Source: Solirubrobacteraceae bacterium (lineage in GTDB: Bacteria > Actinomycetota > Thermoleophilia > Solirubrobacterales > Solirubrobacteraceae). Taken from it: 64,000 nucleotides of DNA. Location: contig JAUJOT010000006.1 of assembly GCA_030447505.1 (NCBI GenBank), forward strand, positions 1-64,000, read 5' to 3'. The notes under the pieces were generated by a model. It ran no database searches, was not told the DNA's origin, and saw only the letters and a program-made list of their open reading frames with translations. Shown one piece after another: positions 36,839-45,649 of this stretch. Each line of letters starts with the position of its first letter. The first letter of the stretch is position 1. The position numbers and the translations under genes are program-made.

Positions 36839-37495
36839 TCATCCCTTGATGAATCTGCTGATGGCGGCGGTGACTTCCGGCGCCTGCAGGGGGCGCTCGA
36901 ACGCGCGTGGTGCGGGGCGCTGGTCGCGAAGGAGTCGGATCGCGGCGGCGTGGCGTCCCTCGACTTGGACGATCTGGCCGGCGGTTGCGAGAATGTCGCG
37001 GGATTTGATGCGGGGTGCGGCGCCGTTGTAGGCGGCCACTCCGGTGTCCTCGAGGGTCTGCGCCAGCCGCAGGACCTGCGTCTCGCTTCTCCCCGGAAAC
37101 GAGAAGCGGGGCTTGTCGCGGGCCTTGGTTCCGAGCTTGCTCAGCGTGGCCGTGAGCGTTTCGGCGTGGTCTTGCTCATGGCGGCCGAAGGAGCGCGCGA
37201 GCTCCTTGGCTTCGGCGCTGAGCGGTAGTCGGGCGGCGCGGCGGTAGAACTCCGCTTCGAGCTGCTCCAGCGTCAGCGCGAAGCTGACGATCTCGGCGTC
37301 GCTGCCGCCGGTTTGGGCGAGCGCGCGATCGACGAACGGGGTCACGGCGCCGACGCCGGCGACGGCACCGGCGGCGAGCGCGCCGCGGAGGATGAACGCA
37401 CCGCGGGTCATGCCGCCGACATCGACGGCGGCCAGCTCGGGCGCGGCAAGATTGGCGTGGGTCACGGGGCGCTCCGTTTCTCTGAGGGATGTCAT
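36839..37495 (-). CDS. Exported ferritin-like-domain protein
   Basis: 218 residues. The N-terminus has RGAFILRGALAAGAVAGVGAV, a signal-like hydrophobic stretch after an Arg (Tat-like but only one Arg). The rest is a four-helix ferritin-like bundle: SDAEIVSFALTLEQLEAEFYRR, GRHEQDHAETLTATLSKLGT, LRLAQTLEDTGVAAYNGAAP, VQVEGRHAAAIRLL. Glu and His pairs (E..EFY, HEQDH, EGRH) could bind two metal ions. It starts within the stop of the preceding ferritin-like gene (ATGA), so the two are translationally coupled paralogs. Function unknown. Confidence 0.85.
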   Translation of the reverse strand: MTSLRETERPVTHANLAAPELAAVDVGGMTRGAFILRGALAAGAVAGVGAVTPFVDRALAQTGGSDAEIVSFALTLEQLEAEFYRRAARLPLSAEAKELARSFGRHEQDHAETLTATLSKLGTKARDKPRFSFPGRSETQVLRLAQTLEDTGVAAYNGAAPRIKSRDILATAGQIVQVEGRHAAAIRLLRDQRPAPRAFERPLQAPEVTAAISRFIKG

Positions 37496-38229
37496 GTGAC
37501 GATGAACGGCTGGACCTGGGCGAGAACCTCGTTCATCGTCATGGGAAGCGCGAAGCTGCCGTCGGGCGTCGCGGATTTCCCGGTCAACGCGTTGAGCGCC
37601 GCGGCGTGCCGGGCCTCGACGGCGTGGATGCTGAGCGCCGCGGCGAGGATCTCCCGGCTTTTGATGTTCGCTGCCTGTCCGAGGTAGGCGGCCGCGCCGA
37701 TGTTCTCCACGCGCGCGGCGAGCCGTAGGACGCTGTCCGGGCTGTCGAGTGGGAACTTCGTGCGCGGCTCGGGCGGCGGCTGCCGCCCGAGCTTGCGCAG
37801 TGTCGACGTGAGCGCCTGCACGTGTTCGGCCTCGTGCTCGCCGAAGCGCTTGAGCATGTCCAGCTCACGCCCACGAAACAGGTCGCTGTCGATCACCTTG
37901 CGATAGAAGTCGGTCTCAAGCTGCTCGAGCGCCAGCGCGTAGGCGACGATCTCCGCATCGGTCGAGCTCTCCTGCGCCTGGCCCGGGCCTCCCGGCGCGG
38001 TTCCTTCCGACTCTGTGATCTTCGAGCCGTCTGCCCCCTGTTGCGGCTCGGGTTCGTCGCCGCCACCACCGCAGGCGGCCAGCAGGAGGCTCAAGGCGGC
38101 GGCGCCGCCGCCGCCGCCGCCGCCGCCGACCATGCGCACAAACCGCTTGCGGGAGGTGTGATCGTGGGCCAGCTCCTCCAGCGCGCCGCCCTCGTGACGC
38201 GTCGCCGGAACGTTGATCGACGTCTGCAT
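37492..38229 (-). CDS. Ferritin-like lipoprotein
   Basis: 245 residues. SRKRFVRMV, then a poly-Gly run and AAALSLLLAACGGGGDEPE, give a lipoprotein signal with lipobox LAAC, so it is anchored on the outer face of the membrane. After a Gln/Gly/Glu linker comes a ferritin-like bundle (TDAEIVAYALALEQLETDFY, GEHEAEHVQALTSTLRKLGR, ENIGAAAYLGQAA, HAVEARHAAALNAL) parallel to its downstream neighbour. The ATG at 38229 is chosen for its CGGAGG 6 bases upstream; an ATG at 38271 overlapping the upstream stop (ATGA) is the alternative. Middle gene of a three-gene operon. Confidence 0.85.
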   Translation of the reverse strand: MQTSINVPATRHEGGALEELAHDHTSRKRFVRMVGGGGGGGGAAALSLLLAACGGGGDEPEPQQGADGSKITESEGTAPGGPGQAQESSTDAEIVAYALALEQLETDFYRKVIDSDLFRGRELDMLKRFGEHEAEHVQALTSTLRKLGRQPPPEPRTKFPLDSPDSVLRLAARVENIGAAAYLGQAANIKSREILAAALSIHAVEARHAAALNALTGKSATPDGSFALPMTMNEVLAQVQPFIVT

Positions 38230-38267
38230 GTGATCCTCCGCAGGTGCTGATAGGCGGTGCGACGAGC

Positions 38268-39512
38268 TCATGGCTGGTTCTCCGGGAGAGGCGCCTGCGG
38301 CACGCGCGGTGGCCTGGCGGGGAACGCCAGCGCGGGGCAGTTGATGATGATCCCCGCCGACCGCAGCGGCGTGCCGCCCGGTGACGTGACCCTTCCGCGC
38401 GCCGCCAGGCGTCTGATGACGTTGGCGTCGGTCTTGGCGTTGTTCAGGCCGCGTGCGAGCGCTGCGGGCGTGAACTCGACGAGCTGCAGATCCCACAGCG
38501 GGCTGTAGAGCCGCCGATCACGGGCACTGTCGTTGGTCGGGAAGACGTCGAAGACGTTGTGGGCATCCCCGCCTCGCCGGAGCGCGTCGAGGACCGGTCC
38601 GTTCTTCAGATTCGCGTCACGCTCGTTGAGTCCGTCGCGGATGACGTGCGCCTCACCCTGCGACGGCGGACTGGAGCGTGTGCCGACACGTCCGTTGATG
38701 GTCGCAAAGATCGCTGCCCGCGCCGAGTTCTGAAGCCGGCCGCCGTTCGGCGTGGGTGAGAGCGCGAGCGCGGGGACGAAGGTGACGCGTTCGATCGTCG
38801 CAGTCAGCGCATCGGAGGCCTCGAAGCTCAAGTACAGGATCGGCTCGCCGTTGGCGAAGCCCTCGACGAAGAGCACGTCGGCAGTCATGCGCTCCGGGTC
38901 GATGGCCAGCACGCGGTCATGCGTGTTGGTGTGGCGGGTGACGTCGAACGGCGCGTCGCCGGTCGCGATGATCGGGGCGTTGAAGACGACGCCGCTGCCC
39001 TGGACCATCACGAACGGGCTATAAGCGCCGTAAGCCTCGGCTCCCGGGCGAAACGTCGTGGGCGGAAATCCCCGCACGCCGGCCTTCAGTGCGCGTGTGG
39101 GCGCGAAGTTCGGCGCGCCCTGAAACTCCACCGGCGCTCGGCCAAGCAGCTTGTTGCTCGTCTTGACGACCTGCGCGCAGTTGGGGCAGCCGCGTGTGAT
39201 GTTCCGCAAGCGAGGGGCGAAGTTGAGCCGCAACCGTTTGGCGATGCTCTCATCTGATACGTCGGTGATCACAAACCACACCGTTTCGCCGTTCAGCGTG
39301 CCGCGATGCAACGGAAGGCGAGCGAAGTTGCGAGTCAAATCGACGCTCTGGGCACTGCGCAGAGTCAACTTGTCCTTATCGAGCTTCTTGCCGTCGGGAG
39401 CTCGAGCCGGACTGTCCCCGCCGCTCTGGGCGACAGCGAGCAGTGAATTGGCGGACAACGCGCCCAAGACCAGCATCGCTATCACCAGCAGCATTCGTGC
39501 TTGTTTTCTCAT
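38268..39512 (-). CDS. Secreted protein with one CxxC, function unknown
   Basis: 414 residues. Clear signal peptide (ARMLLVIAMLVLGALSANSL, cleaved near AVAQS). The mature protein has a single CxxC in ITRGCPNCAQVVKTS (about residue 110) and one later Cys (IIINCPALAFP). Other recognisable strings: FVMVQGSGVVFNAPIIATGD, TNTHDRVLAIDPE, NDSARDRRLYSPLWDLQLVE. No known domain is recognised. A good GGAGG lies 8 bases before the ATG. It is first gene of the operon with the two ferritin-like proteins, suggesting a metal- or oxidant-related envelope function. Confidence 0.75.
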   Translation of the reverse strand: MRKQARMLLVIAMLVLGALSANSLLAVAQSGGDSPARAPDGKKLDKDKLTLRSAQSVDLTRNFARLPLHRGTLNGETVWFVITDVSDESIAKRLRLNFAPRLRNITRGCPNCAQVVKTSNKLLGRAPVEFQGAPNFAPTRALKAGVRGFPPTTFRPGAEAYGAYSPFVMVQGSGVVFNAPIIATGDAPFDVTRHTNTHDRVLAIDPERMTADVLFVEGFANGEPILYLSFEASDALTATIERVTFVPALALSPTPNGGRLQNSARAAIFATINGRVGTRSSPPSQGEAHVIRDGLNERDANLKNGPVLDALRRGGDAHNVFDVFPTNDSARDRRLYSPLWDLQLVEFTPAALARGLNNAKTDANVIRRLAARGRVTSPGGTPLRSAGIIINCPALAFPARPPRVPQAPLPENQP

Positions 39513-40071
39513 CGCACTGCCTCCGGTCGTCGATCTCTGCCCACGGGGCAGCCACGGCTACTCAGCGTCACGGCAGGCCCCACGGGGCAGGCCCCACGGC
39601 ACGACGTTGGACCGCGGTTTCCCCTCTGAGAAGAGGAAGCAAGCGTTATTCTTTTTTACCAGACTCGTAAGCTGCAATGATAACTCCTCCTGCTGCTACG
39701 CGAGCTCGTGCCGCCCAAGCCGCAACGTCAGCTACGCACGTTGGCGCCGTGCCCCAAGACGCAGATCGCCCAGCGTCGCCTGCGACCTCCCGGCGAGGTC
39801 GGGCCGCGCGATGCTCGATGAGCCATCCCGGGACTGACGGAGACTTCCCAGCCGAGGACTGTGGTCCTGGACCGAGGAAGTACGAACGCTACGAGCGTTC
39901 GGTGCCCAGCACGCGCAGCGTTCTGAGCCGCATCACAGTCCACAGGCTGGGCCGCGAGCGGTCCCACCTCGATCGGCGCGGGATGCACGATGCACACGCG
40001 CACCTTCGACGGTGTCGAAGCTCGATGCGAGGCGTGCCCAGGCCCCGCGCAACGCGTGTTGGGCCGCGACG
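39513..40071. other. Intergenic region, promoter and scattered repeats
   Basis: About 560 bases upstream of the secreted-protein operon. It holds a 14-base tandem pair (GGCAGGCCCCACGG at 39572 and 39586) and an unusually AT-rich stretch with a T6 tract near 39640-39660. It also has an 8-base inverted repeat CGAACGCT/AGCGTTCG with a 3-base spacer at 39883-39901. The AT-rich stretch is the likely promoter of the operon. No convincing gene. Confidence 0.45.
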
Positions 40072-40412
40072 TTAGGTGTGGACACCTTGCAGTGGCCGCA
40101 CCGTGAACGCTTGAAGTGGTCCCACCTCGCGTCGGTTGTTGTTGTCGGTGATCTTACCTGATGGGGCTGTGGTCTTGTCGCGACCTGTCGTCGCGAGCCG
40201 AGCCCGTCGGGCGAGGTGGAGCGGCGATCGATAGGTCGCGCGCGTCCGCGGTGGGGGGTTCAGGTGGTCGTCTTGGTGGTGCGGGTGCGGCCGTGGCGGA
40301 AGCGCCAGGACTCGGTGCCGGTGTCGATGATGTGCGCGCGGTGCGTGAGCGGTCGACGACGGCCTTCGCGAGTCTCGGGTCGTTGAAGACCTTCGTCCAC
40401 TCACCGAACAGT
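40072..40412 (-). mobile_element. IS21-like istB remnant
   Basis: On the minus strand, frames give LFGEWTKVFNDPRLAKAVVD, then after a one-base loss THRAHIIDTGTESWRFRHGR, which is the C-terminal end of IstB ATPases of IS21 elements. Bases 40072-40160 (starting GTGTGGACACC) look like the element's outer end. The N-terminal ATPase part is missing. It abuts the 3-prime end of the broken flippase gene. Confidence 0.65.
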
Positions 40413-40437
40413 CCCCACCCTGAACGGGATTTTCCTG

Positions 40438-41542
40438 TCAGTCACCTCGGACCGGAACGGATGGCGGCGTTTCAGCGGCGGTAGCGGGCCGAGCGCCACC
40501 GCGGTCCTTGCGCCGTGAGATCGCGCGAAACGGCGACCACGGGCCATAGGCCGTCAGGAGCACGACGAGGCCCGTCAGCGTGATCGGGACGAAGAGGACG
40601 CCGCGCAGCAGCAGCAGGTAGGGCAGCCGGTCGACGATATCGGTGCCGAGCGTGGCGAGAGCAGCAAGCACGCCCGCGTCGAACGTGCCGGCGTAACCGG
40701 GCGCCGCCGGCAGCAGCGAGAAGAGGTTCGCCGTCACGACGATCGCAAGCGCCCCGGCGAAGCCGAGCCCCAGCCCCAGCGCGTCGGCGATCATGAGATA
40801 GACGCCGGCTTCCAGCCCCGAGCCCCAGCCCCAGCGCGTCGGCGATCATGAGATAGACGCCGGCTTCCAGCCCCCACACCGTGAGCGAGAGGATGAGCAG
40901 CGCGATTCCCGGGAGGCTGGCGAGCTGGCGCGTCGCCGTGAACAGTGGGCCGATCCGGCGTGCGGCCGCAGCGAGCGCGGCGCGCCTGCGGCGCGCTGCC
41001 CACGCCACTGCGAGCCCGGCGAGCAGCGTGACGGCTGCCGCCGCGAGAGCCACCGTGCCGCCGGCGAGGGAGACGCCAAGCTCACCGAGCAGGCGCGGCG
41101 CGACGATCGCGAGCGCAAGTCCCAGCGCCACGCTGTCCAGCAGGCGCTCGGCCAGCACGGAGCCCGCTGCCTTCGTTCGCCCCACGCGACAGCGCGACGG
41201 GAGGATGAGGATGCGCAGCGCCTCTCCGGCCTTTGCGGGAAGGAGGTTGTTGCCCATGTAGCCGACGGTCGTCAGCCCGTAGACATCGCACCGCCGTGGC
41301 TGCGCATCCATACGCCGCAGGATCTGATGCCAGCGCTCGGCGCGTGCCGCCGTCGCGACCGCGTACAGCGCGATCGCGAGCAGCAGCGTACCGACGGCAT
41401 GGGCGCTTACCGGCAGCTTTGGCACCGGCTGGCGCAGCGCCCAGTATGTGATGCCGGCCAGCGCGAGCAGCGACACGGCGCCCGACAGCACGACATACGC
41501 GCCTGCGACGCGCGGGCGCGTCGCTGCGCTACTAGCTGCCAC
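40438..41542 (-). pseudogene. LPG-synthase-TM/flippase-like membrane protein broken by tandem duplication
   Basis: A polytopic protein of the lysylphosphatidylglycerol-synthase-TM (UPF0104) type: GYMGNNLLPAKAGEALRILI and SVLAERLLDSVALGLALAIV in the first part, LFSLLPAAPGYAGTFDAGVL and LLLRGVLFVPITLTGLVVL in the last part. The two parts are in different frames. A perfect 55-base tandem duplication at 40763-40874 causes the shift; one copy would restore a single frame of roughly 340 residues. The start (GTG 41542) overlaps the preceding flavoprotein gene by 11 bases. As it stands the product would be truncated, though the second frame has its own ATG. Confidence 0.8.
40763..40874. repeat. Perfect 55-bp tandem duplication
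   Basis: Two exact copies (57 bases of identity, period 55) containing GCGTCGGCGATCATGAGATA at 40781 and 40836. Since 55 is not a multiple of three, the duplication frameshifts the flippase-like gene. Loss of one copy by slippage would repair it. Confidence 0.95.
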
Positions 41543-43046
41543 TGACGTCGGCGAGCGGCTTGTTCATGGCGGGCGTCGCCGGCGCGTCGAGGTAGGGCTG
41601 CTCGTCGGCGACGTCCTCCTCGTGGTAGGCGCTGTCGGCGTTCACGGCCCAGATGTCGTGGCCGGCGCCGTCGAGCAGGTTCTCCACCGCACGCAGCGCC
41701 GTCAGCGACGAATGGTCGGAGTTGTTGTAACGATGCAGTCCGTTGCGACCGATCTGGATGAGGTTCGGGACGCCCTCCAACCAGCCGCGAATCTCACCGA
41801 CCCGCTCGGCGTAGGCGGCGTCATACATCGGATAGGCCTTCGGCACGCGGACGACGTGACCGCCGCGCACGGTGCTTTCCTCGGCGAGGTTCAGCGCCGC
41901 GAGCTCGCGCGTGGCCAGTGCGACGAGCTCGTCGTCGCTCATCGTCCACAGCTCATCGCCCTCGAAGCAGAAGTACTCCATGCCGACGCAGGCCTTGTCG
42001 GGGTCGGGAACCATCCACTCACTCCACGACCGGTAGTTCTGGATGCGCCCGACCTGCACCGCCGGCTCGTGGATGTAGATCCAGTTGTCCGGAAAGAGGT
42101 CGTCACCGTCGAGGATCAGGGCGACTGTCAAGAAGTCGCGATAGCGCAAGCCCTGCGCGGCCGCCCTGACCTCGTCCGGCGCGGGCGGATCGATCATCCC
42201 GACGGTCGTGCGCAGCGGAAGCGAGGAGATGACGTGCGGGGACTCGAGCACCTGGCCGTCGACCGTCACGCCCGTGACGCGGCCGTCGCTGACGCGGAGC
42301 TGCTCGACCGGCGCGCGCAGGCGCACCTCGCCGCCGAGCGCCTCGATCTCGCGCGTCATCGCGTCCCACATCTGCCCCGGCCCGTAGCGCGGATAGTGAA
42401 AGCGGTCGATGAGGCTCTTGACGTTGTTGTTCTTGTTTCCGATGAAGGACGCCTTCGCGGCGCTGAAGAACGACAGGCCCTTGATGCGCTGCGCCGCCCA
42501 CTCCGCGCGAATCTCGGACGTCGGCACCCCCCACACCTTCTCGGTGTAGCTCTTGAAGAACAGGTTGAACAGCCGCTTGCCGAAGCGATTTGAGACCCAC
42601 TGCTCAAAAGTGTCCTCCTGGCGCCCGGGTCGCGCAGCGGCCACCAGCCAGGACCCCAGCACACGCGTCAGCTCGACCGGCCCGAGCTTGCGGATCACGT
42701 CCGGCCCGCGCAGCGGATAGTCCAGGAACCGCTGCTTCCAGTAGATGCGTGACATCCGCGGGCGCAGGAGAAACTCGTCGTCGAGCACCTCGTGCCACAG
42801 CTCATCGACCTCCTTGGCCTTCGTGAAGAAGCGATGGCCACCCAGGTCAAAGCGATAGCCGTCCTTGATCACGGTCTTGGCCAGACCGCCGACCTGCTCC
42901 TCGGCCTCGAGGACGAGCACGCGCGTGCCGCGTTTGGCGAGCGCGTACGCCGCCGTCAGACCGGCGGGACCAGCCCCCAGGACCAACACCTTGCCAGCAT
43001 CGGCCAAAGCCGTGAATTCGGGATTTTCGGCGGCGTTGCTCTGCAC
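41532..43046 (-). CDS. FAD-dependent UDP-galactopyranose-mutase-like oxidoreductase
   Basis: 504 residues. FAD Rossmann motif VLVLGAGPAGLTAAYALAKR near residue 18. GYRFDLGGHRFFTKAKEVDE, FLDYPLRGPDVIRKLG and SYTEKVWGVPTSEIRAEWAA place it with UDP-galactopyranose-mutase/protoporphyrinogen-oxidase-like proteins of polysaccharide loci. The C-terminal end has LIQIGRNGLHRYNNSDHS, close to the FAD ribityl site. GTG 43046 is chosen for its AGGAG 5 bases upstream. The exact reaction (sugar ring contraction or lipid-sugar modification) is not settled. It overlaps the flippase-like gene, and glycosyltransferases lie nearby, supporting a cell-envelope role. Confidence 0.85.
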   Translation of the reverse strand: MQSNAAENPEFTALADAGKVLVLGAGPAGLTAAYALAKRGTRVLVLEAEEQVGGLAKTVIKDGYRFDLGGHRFFTKAKEVDELWHEVLDDEFLLRPRMSRIYWKQRFLDYPLRGPDVIRKLGPVELTRVLGSWLVAAARPGRQEDTFEQWVSNRFGKRLFNLFFKSYTEKVWGVPTSEIRAEWAAQRIKGLSFFSAAKASFIGNKNNNVKSLIDRFHYPRYGPGQMWDAMTREIEALGGEVRLRAPVEQLRVSDGRVTGVTVDGQVLESPHVISSLPLRTTVGMIDPPAPDEVRAAAQGLRYRDFLTVALILDGDDLFPDNWIYIHEPAVQVGRIQNYRSWSEWMVPDPDKACVGMEYFCFEGDELWTMSDDELVALATRELAALNLAEESTVRGGHVVRVPKAYPMYDAAYAERVGEIRGWLEGVPNLIQIGRNGLHRYNNSDHSSLTALRAVENLLDGAGHDIWAVNADSAYHEEDVADEQPYLDAPATPAMNKPLADVSGS

Positions 43047-43177
43047 GAGACTCCTAAGCAGGAAATGGAGTGTACGACGACCGACATGCACGCGGCGCAT
43101 GACTGCAGATCGCACGACGGCGACGCGCGTCGCACGGTACTCATGCTCAGCGCCGCCCAAGGGTAGTCTAGAAATCG

Positions 43178-44002
43178 ATGCGGCGGGATCACGCGGAGGG
43201 CGTCGTTGTGCTCACTGGCGCAGGCGGCGCCGTCGGCCACGCAGCAGCGCGAGCGTTTGCGCTGGAGGGGGCGCGCCTCGTGCTCGCAGCGCGACCCGAC
43301 GAGTCGCTGGGCCCCGTCGCCGGCGCGTGCCGAAGCCTCGGGACAGACGTGCTGGCGGTGCCGGCAGACGTGCGTGACGAGCGTGACGTGCAGCGACTGG
43401 CGAGCGTGGCGACGCGCGAGTTCGGGCGGATCGACACGTGGGTGAATGGCGCCGGCGTCATCTCGGCCGGACGTCGGGAAGACGTCACGGGACCGGCGCT
43501 GCTCGCCGCAATCGAGACGAACGTGATCGGCCAGATCCACGCAGCACGAAGCGTCCTGCCGCAGTTTCGCCGCCAGGGTCAGGGCGTGATGATCAACGTA
43601 TCCGCAATCTGGGGCCGCGTCAGCAGCCCGCATGCGGCGCCGTACGTCACCGCCAGGTTCGCCGTGCGCGCGCTGACTGAACGGCTGCGTCATGAAGTGC
43701 GCGACACAGCGGGAGTCGCGATCGCCGTGATCGTGCCCGGCGTCGACGACGCCGCGGCGGTCGCGGATGCGATCGTCGGCTGCGCGCGCTCGCCGCGGCC
43801 CGAGCTGGCGGACGCCGGAGCTCGGCGAACGCGCGAACGGCTGCAGCCGCTGACCGCCATGGCCTGCCGCTGCTTGATCCCGCCGGGGCTGGTGGTGCAC
43901 CGCGCCGACCGCGACGTTCAGCGCAGCGCGACGTGGCGTCCTGGTCTCCTCGGTCGCCGTCTGGGAGCGGCTCGAGCACGGACGCGCCGTTACTCGCGCT
44001 GA
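43178..44002 (+). CDS. Short-chain dehydrogenase/reductase with atypical catalytic Lys
   Basis: 274 residues. NAD(P)-binding TGAGGAVGHAAARAFALEGA at the start; DVRDERDVQRLA; WVNGAGVISAG matches NNAG. Catalytic Ser and Tyr are in INVSAIWGRVSSPHAAPYVT, but the YxxxK motif reads YVTAR, so Lys is replaced by Arg. Activity may be altered or lost. The C-terminal 60 residues are Arg-rich and poorly conserved, perhaps frameshift-derived. Divergent from the flavoprotein. Confidence 0.8.
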   Translation: MRRDHAEGVVVLTGAGGAVGHAAARAFALEGARLVLAARPDESLGPVAGACRSLGTDVLAVPADVRDERDVQRLASVATREFGRIDTWVNGAGVISAGRREDVTGPALLAAIETNVIGQIHAARSVLPQFRRQGQGVMINVSAIWGRVSSPHAAPYVTARFAVRALTERLRHEVRDTAGVAIAVIVPGVDDAAAVADAIVGCARSPRPELADAGARRTRERLQPLTAMACRCLIPPGLVVHRADRDVQRSATWRPGLLGRRLGAARARTRRYSR

Positions 44003-44086
44003 CGTTCGGCCGGACGGCGTCGGCGCCGCACGGCGCTCGTTTGCGGAGTCGCGCCACTCCTTGGGGCGAACGCCCGCGCGCCCGAA

Positions 44087-45649
44087 GTGGATACCCAGCG
44101 GGGCGGACATGCCATCTTACGGCGCGTGACTCTGGTGGACAACCGCGCCGACCAGGCGCGCGCGGTGGGCAGGCGCAGCGTCGATTGGGCGCGGCGTGTC
44201 GTCCGGGAGCACCGCGCGCTGTTCGGCGTCCTGCTCGCCGCCGCCGTCCTGCGCGTCGCGGTCGCGATCGCCTACGCGCCGGCCCTCTTCTTCAGCGACT
44301 CGTGGCAGTACCTCAACCTGGCGTACAGCGCTGACCCCGTCGGTATCGCGCCGAGCCGGCCCAGCGGCTACCCGCTGATTCTGCGCGTGCTCTCGCTCGC
44401 CGGCTCGAACCTCGGGCTGTTCACCGCCCTGCAGCACCTGGCCGGGCTGCTGACCGGCGCGGTCCTGTACGTCGTGCTCATCCGCTTCGGCATACAGCGG
44501 TGGCTGGCGGCCGTCACGGCCGGCGTCGTGCTCCTCGACCTGTACGCGATCACGCTCGAGCAGCACATCCTCACCGAGGCCTTCTTCACGCTGACACTCG
44601 TCGTCGCCCTCGCCGTGACGGTCGCCCGCCCCCGGGACGTCCGCTCCGTCGCAATCGCCGGGGTTCTGCTGGCCGCCGCGGTGACGATAAAGACCGTCGC
44701 GCTGTTCGTCGCGCCGGTCTGGCTGGTCTACCTGCTCTGGGTGCGCTGCGGCCTGCGTCCCCTGCTGGCCGGCGCCACAGCGCTGGCGCTGCCGCTGCTG
44801 GGCTACGGCACCGTGCACCTCTGGCGCACGGGCTCGTTCGGTCTGCAGCAAGCCGAGGGCTGGTTCCTCTACGGCCGCGTAACCGCCATCGCCGACTGTG
44901 AGCGGATCCGCGTCGCGGCCGAGACCCGCCCGCTGTGCGTGCGCTCGGCCGCCGAGCGGGAGGGGCGGTCGACCGGGTACTGGATCTGGGACATCAGATC
45001 GCCAGCCGAGCGGATGTTCGGCGGCAATCCCGACGCGCACGTGTCCGACCCCGACGGCGCCCAGCTGACAGCGCGCGCCAACGACGTGCTCAAGGACTTC
45101 TCGCTCGCGGTCATCCGCGCCCGCCCGCTCGCCTATGGCCAGCTCGTCGCGGCCGACTTCGGGCGCTTCTTCACTCCCGGGACCGGCTTCGACGACCCCG
45201 ACATCGTCACCGTGACGCTGCCCGCGCGCCCGCGCGAGGACTGGGTCTTCGAGGAGGCCCGCGTCAAGTACGCCCCGTCCTACGTTCCCCACGTCCGGCC
45301 GCCCGCAGGAGCGCTCCGCGTGCTCCAGCCCTGGCTGCACGCCCCGCGCTGGCTCTACGGCCTGCTCAGCCTCGCCGCCCTGCTCGCGCTGGCGATCGGA
45401 CTGACGCGCCGCGGCCGCGAGCACGTCCCCCGCCGCCGCGAGATCCTGCTGCTGTCCGGGTCGGGCCTGGTGATGCTGCTCGCCAGCGCGGCCAGCACCG
45501 CGTTCGTCGTGCGCTACCTGATCCCCGCGCTGCCGCTGCTGGCCGCGGGCGGCGTCCTGGCGCTGAGCGACCTCGGTCACGCCATCGCCAGGCGGCGAGG
45601 CCGAGCCACCGGGTCACGACCAGCGCCGCCGGGACCATCGCCCGCCTAG
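44087..45649 (+). CDS. GT39-like polytopic glycosyltransferase
   Basis: About 520 residues with some 10 membrane helices. FFSDSWQYLNLAYSADPVGI has the Asp near the first loop seen in ArnT/PMT-like enzymes, and the loop contains GIAPSRPSGYPLILRVLS. DLYAITLEQHILTEAFF is the Glu-rich second loop. A large C-terminal segment follows the helices. It would transfer a sugar from a polyprenyl phosphate to an envelope acceptor. The GTG at 44126 is an alternative start. It overlaps the convergent GT39-like gene by 36 bases. Confidence 0.82.
   Translation: MDTQRGGHAILRRVTLVDNRADQARAVGRRSVDWARRVVREHRALFGVLLAAAVLRVAVAIAYAPALFFSDSWQYLNLAYSADPVGIAPSRPSGYPLILRVLSLAGSNLGLFTALQHLAGLLTGAVLYVVLIRFGIQRWLAAVTAGVVLLDLYAITLEQHILTEAFFTLTLVVALAVTVARPRDVRSVAIAGVLLAAAVTIKTVALFVAPVWLVYLLWVRCGLRPLLAGATALALPLLGYGTVHLWRTGSFGLQQAEGWFLYGRVTAIADCERIRVAAETRPLCVRSAAEREGRSTGYWIWDIRSPAERMFGGNPDAHVSDPDGAQLTARANDVLKDFSLAVIRARPLAYGQLVAADFGRFFTPGTGFDDPDIVTVTLPARPREDWVFEEARVKYAPSYVPHVRPPAGALRVLQPWLHAPRWLYGLLSLAALLALAIGLTRRGREHVPRRREILLLSGSGLVMLLASAASTAFVVRYLIPALPLLAAGGVLALSDLGHAIARRRGRATGSRPAPPGPSPA

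Noticed and set aside
36226-36842. Open frames of about 150 residues on the minus strand upstream of the cupredoxin-like gene
   Set aside because: Low-complexity Arg/Ala/Pro translation; only the small signal-peptide-bearing frame at 36515-36706 looked plausible.
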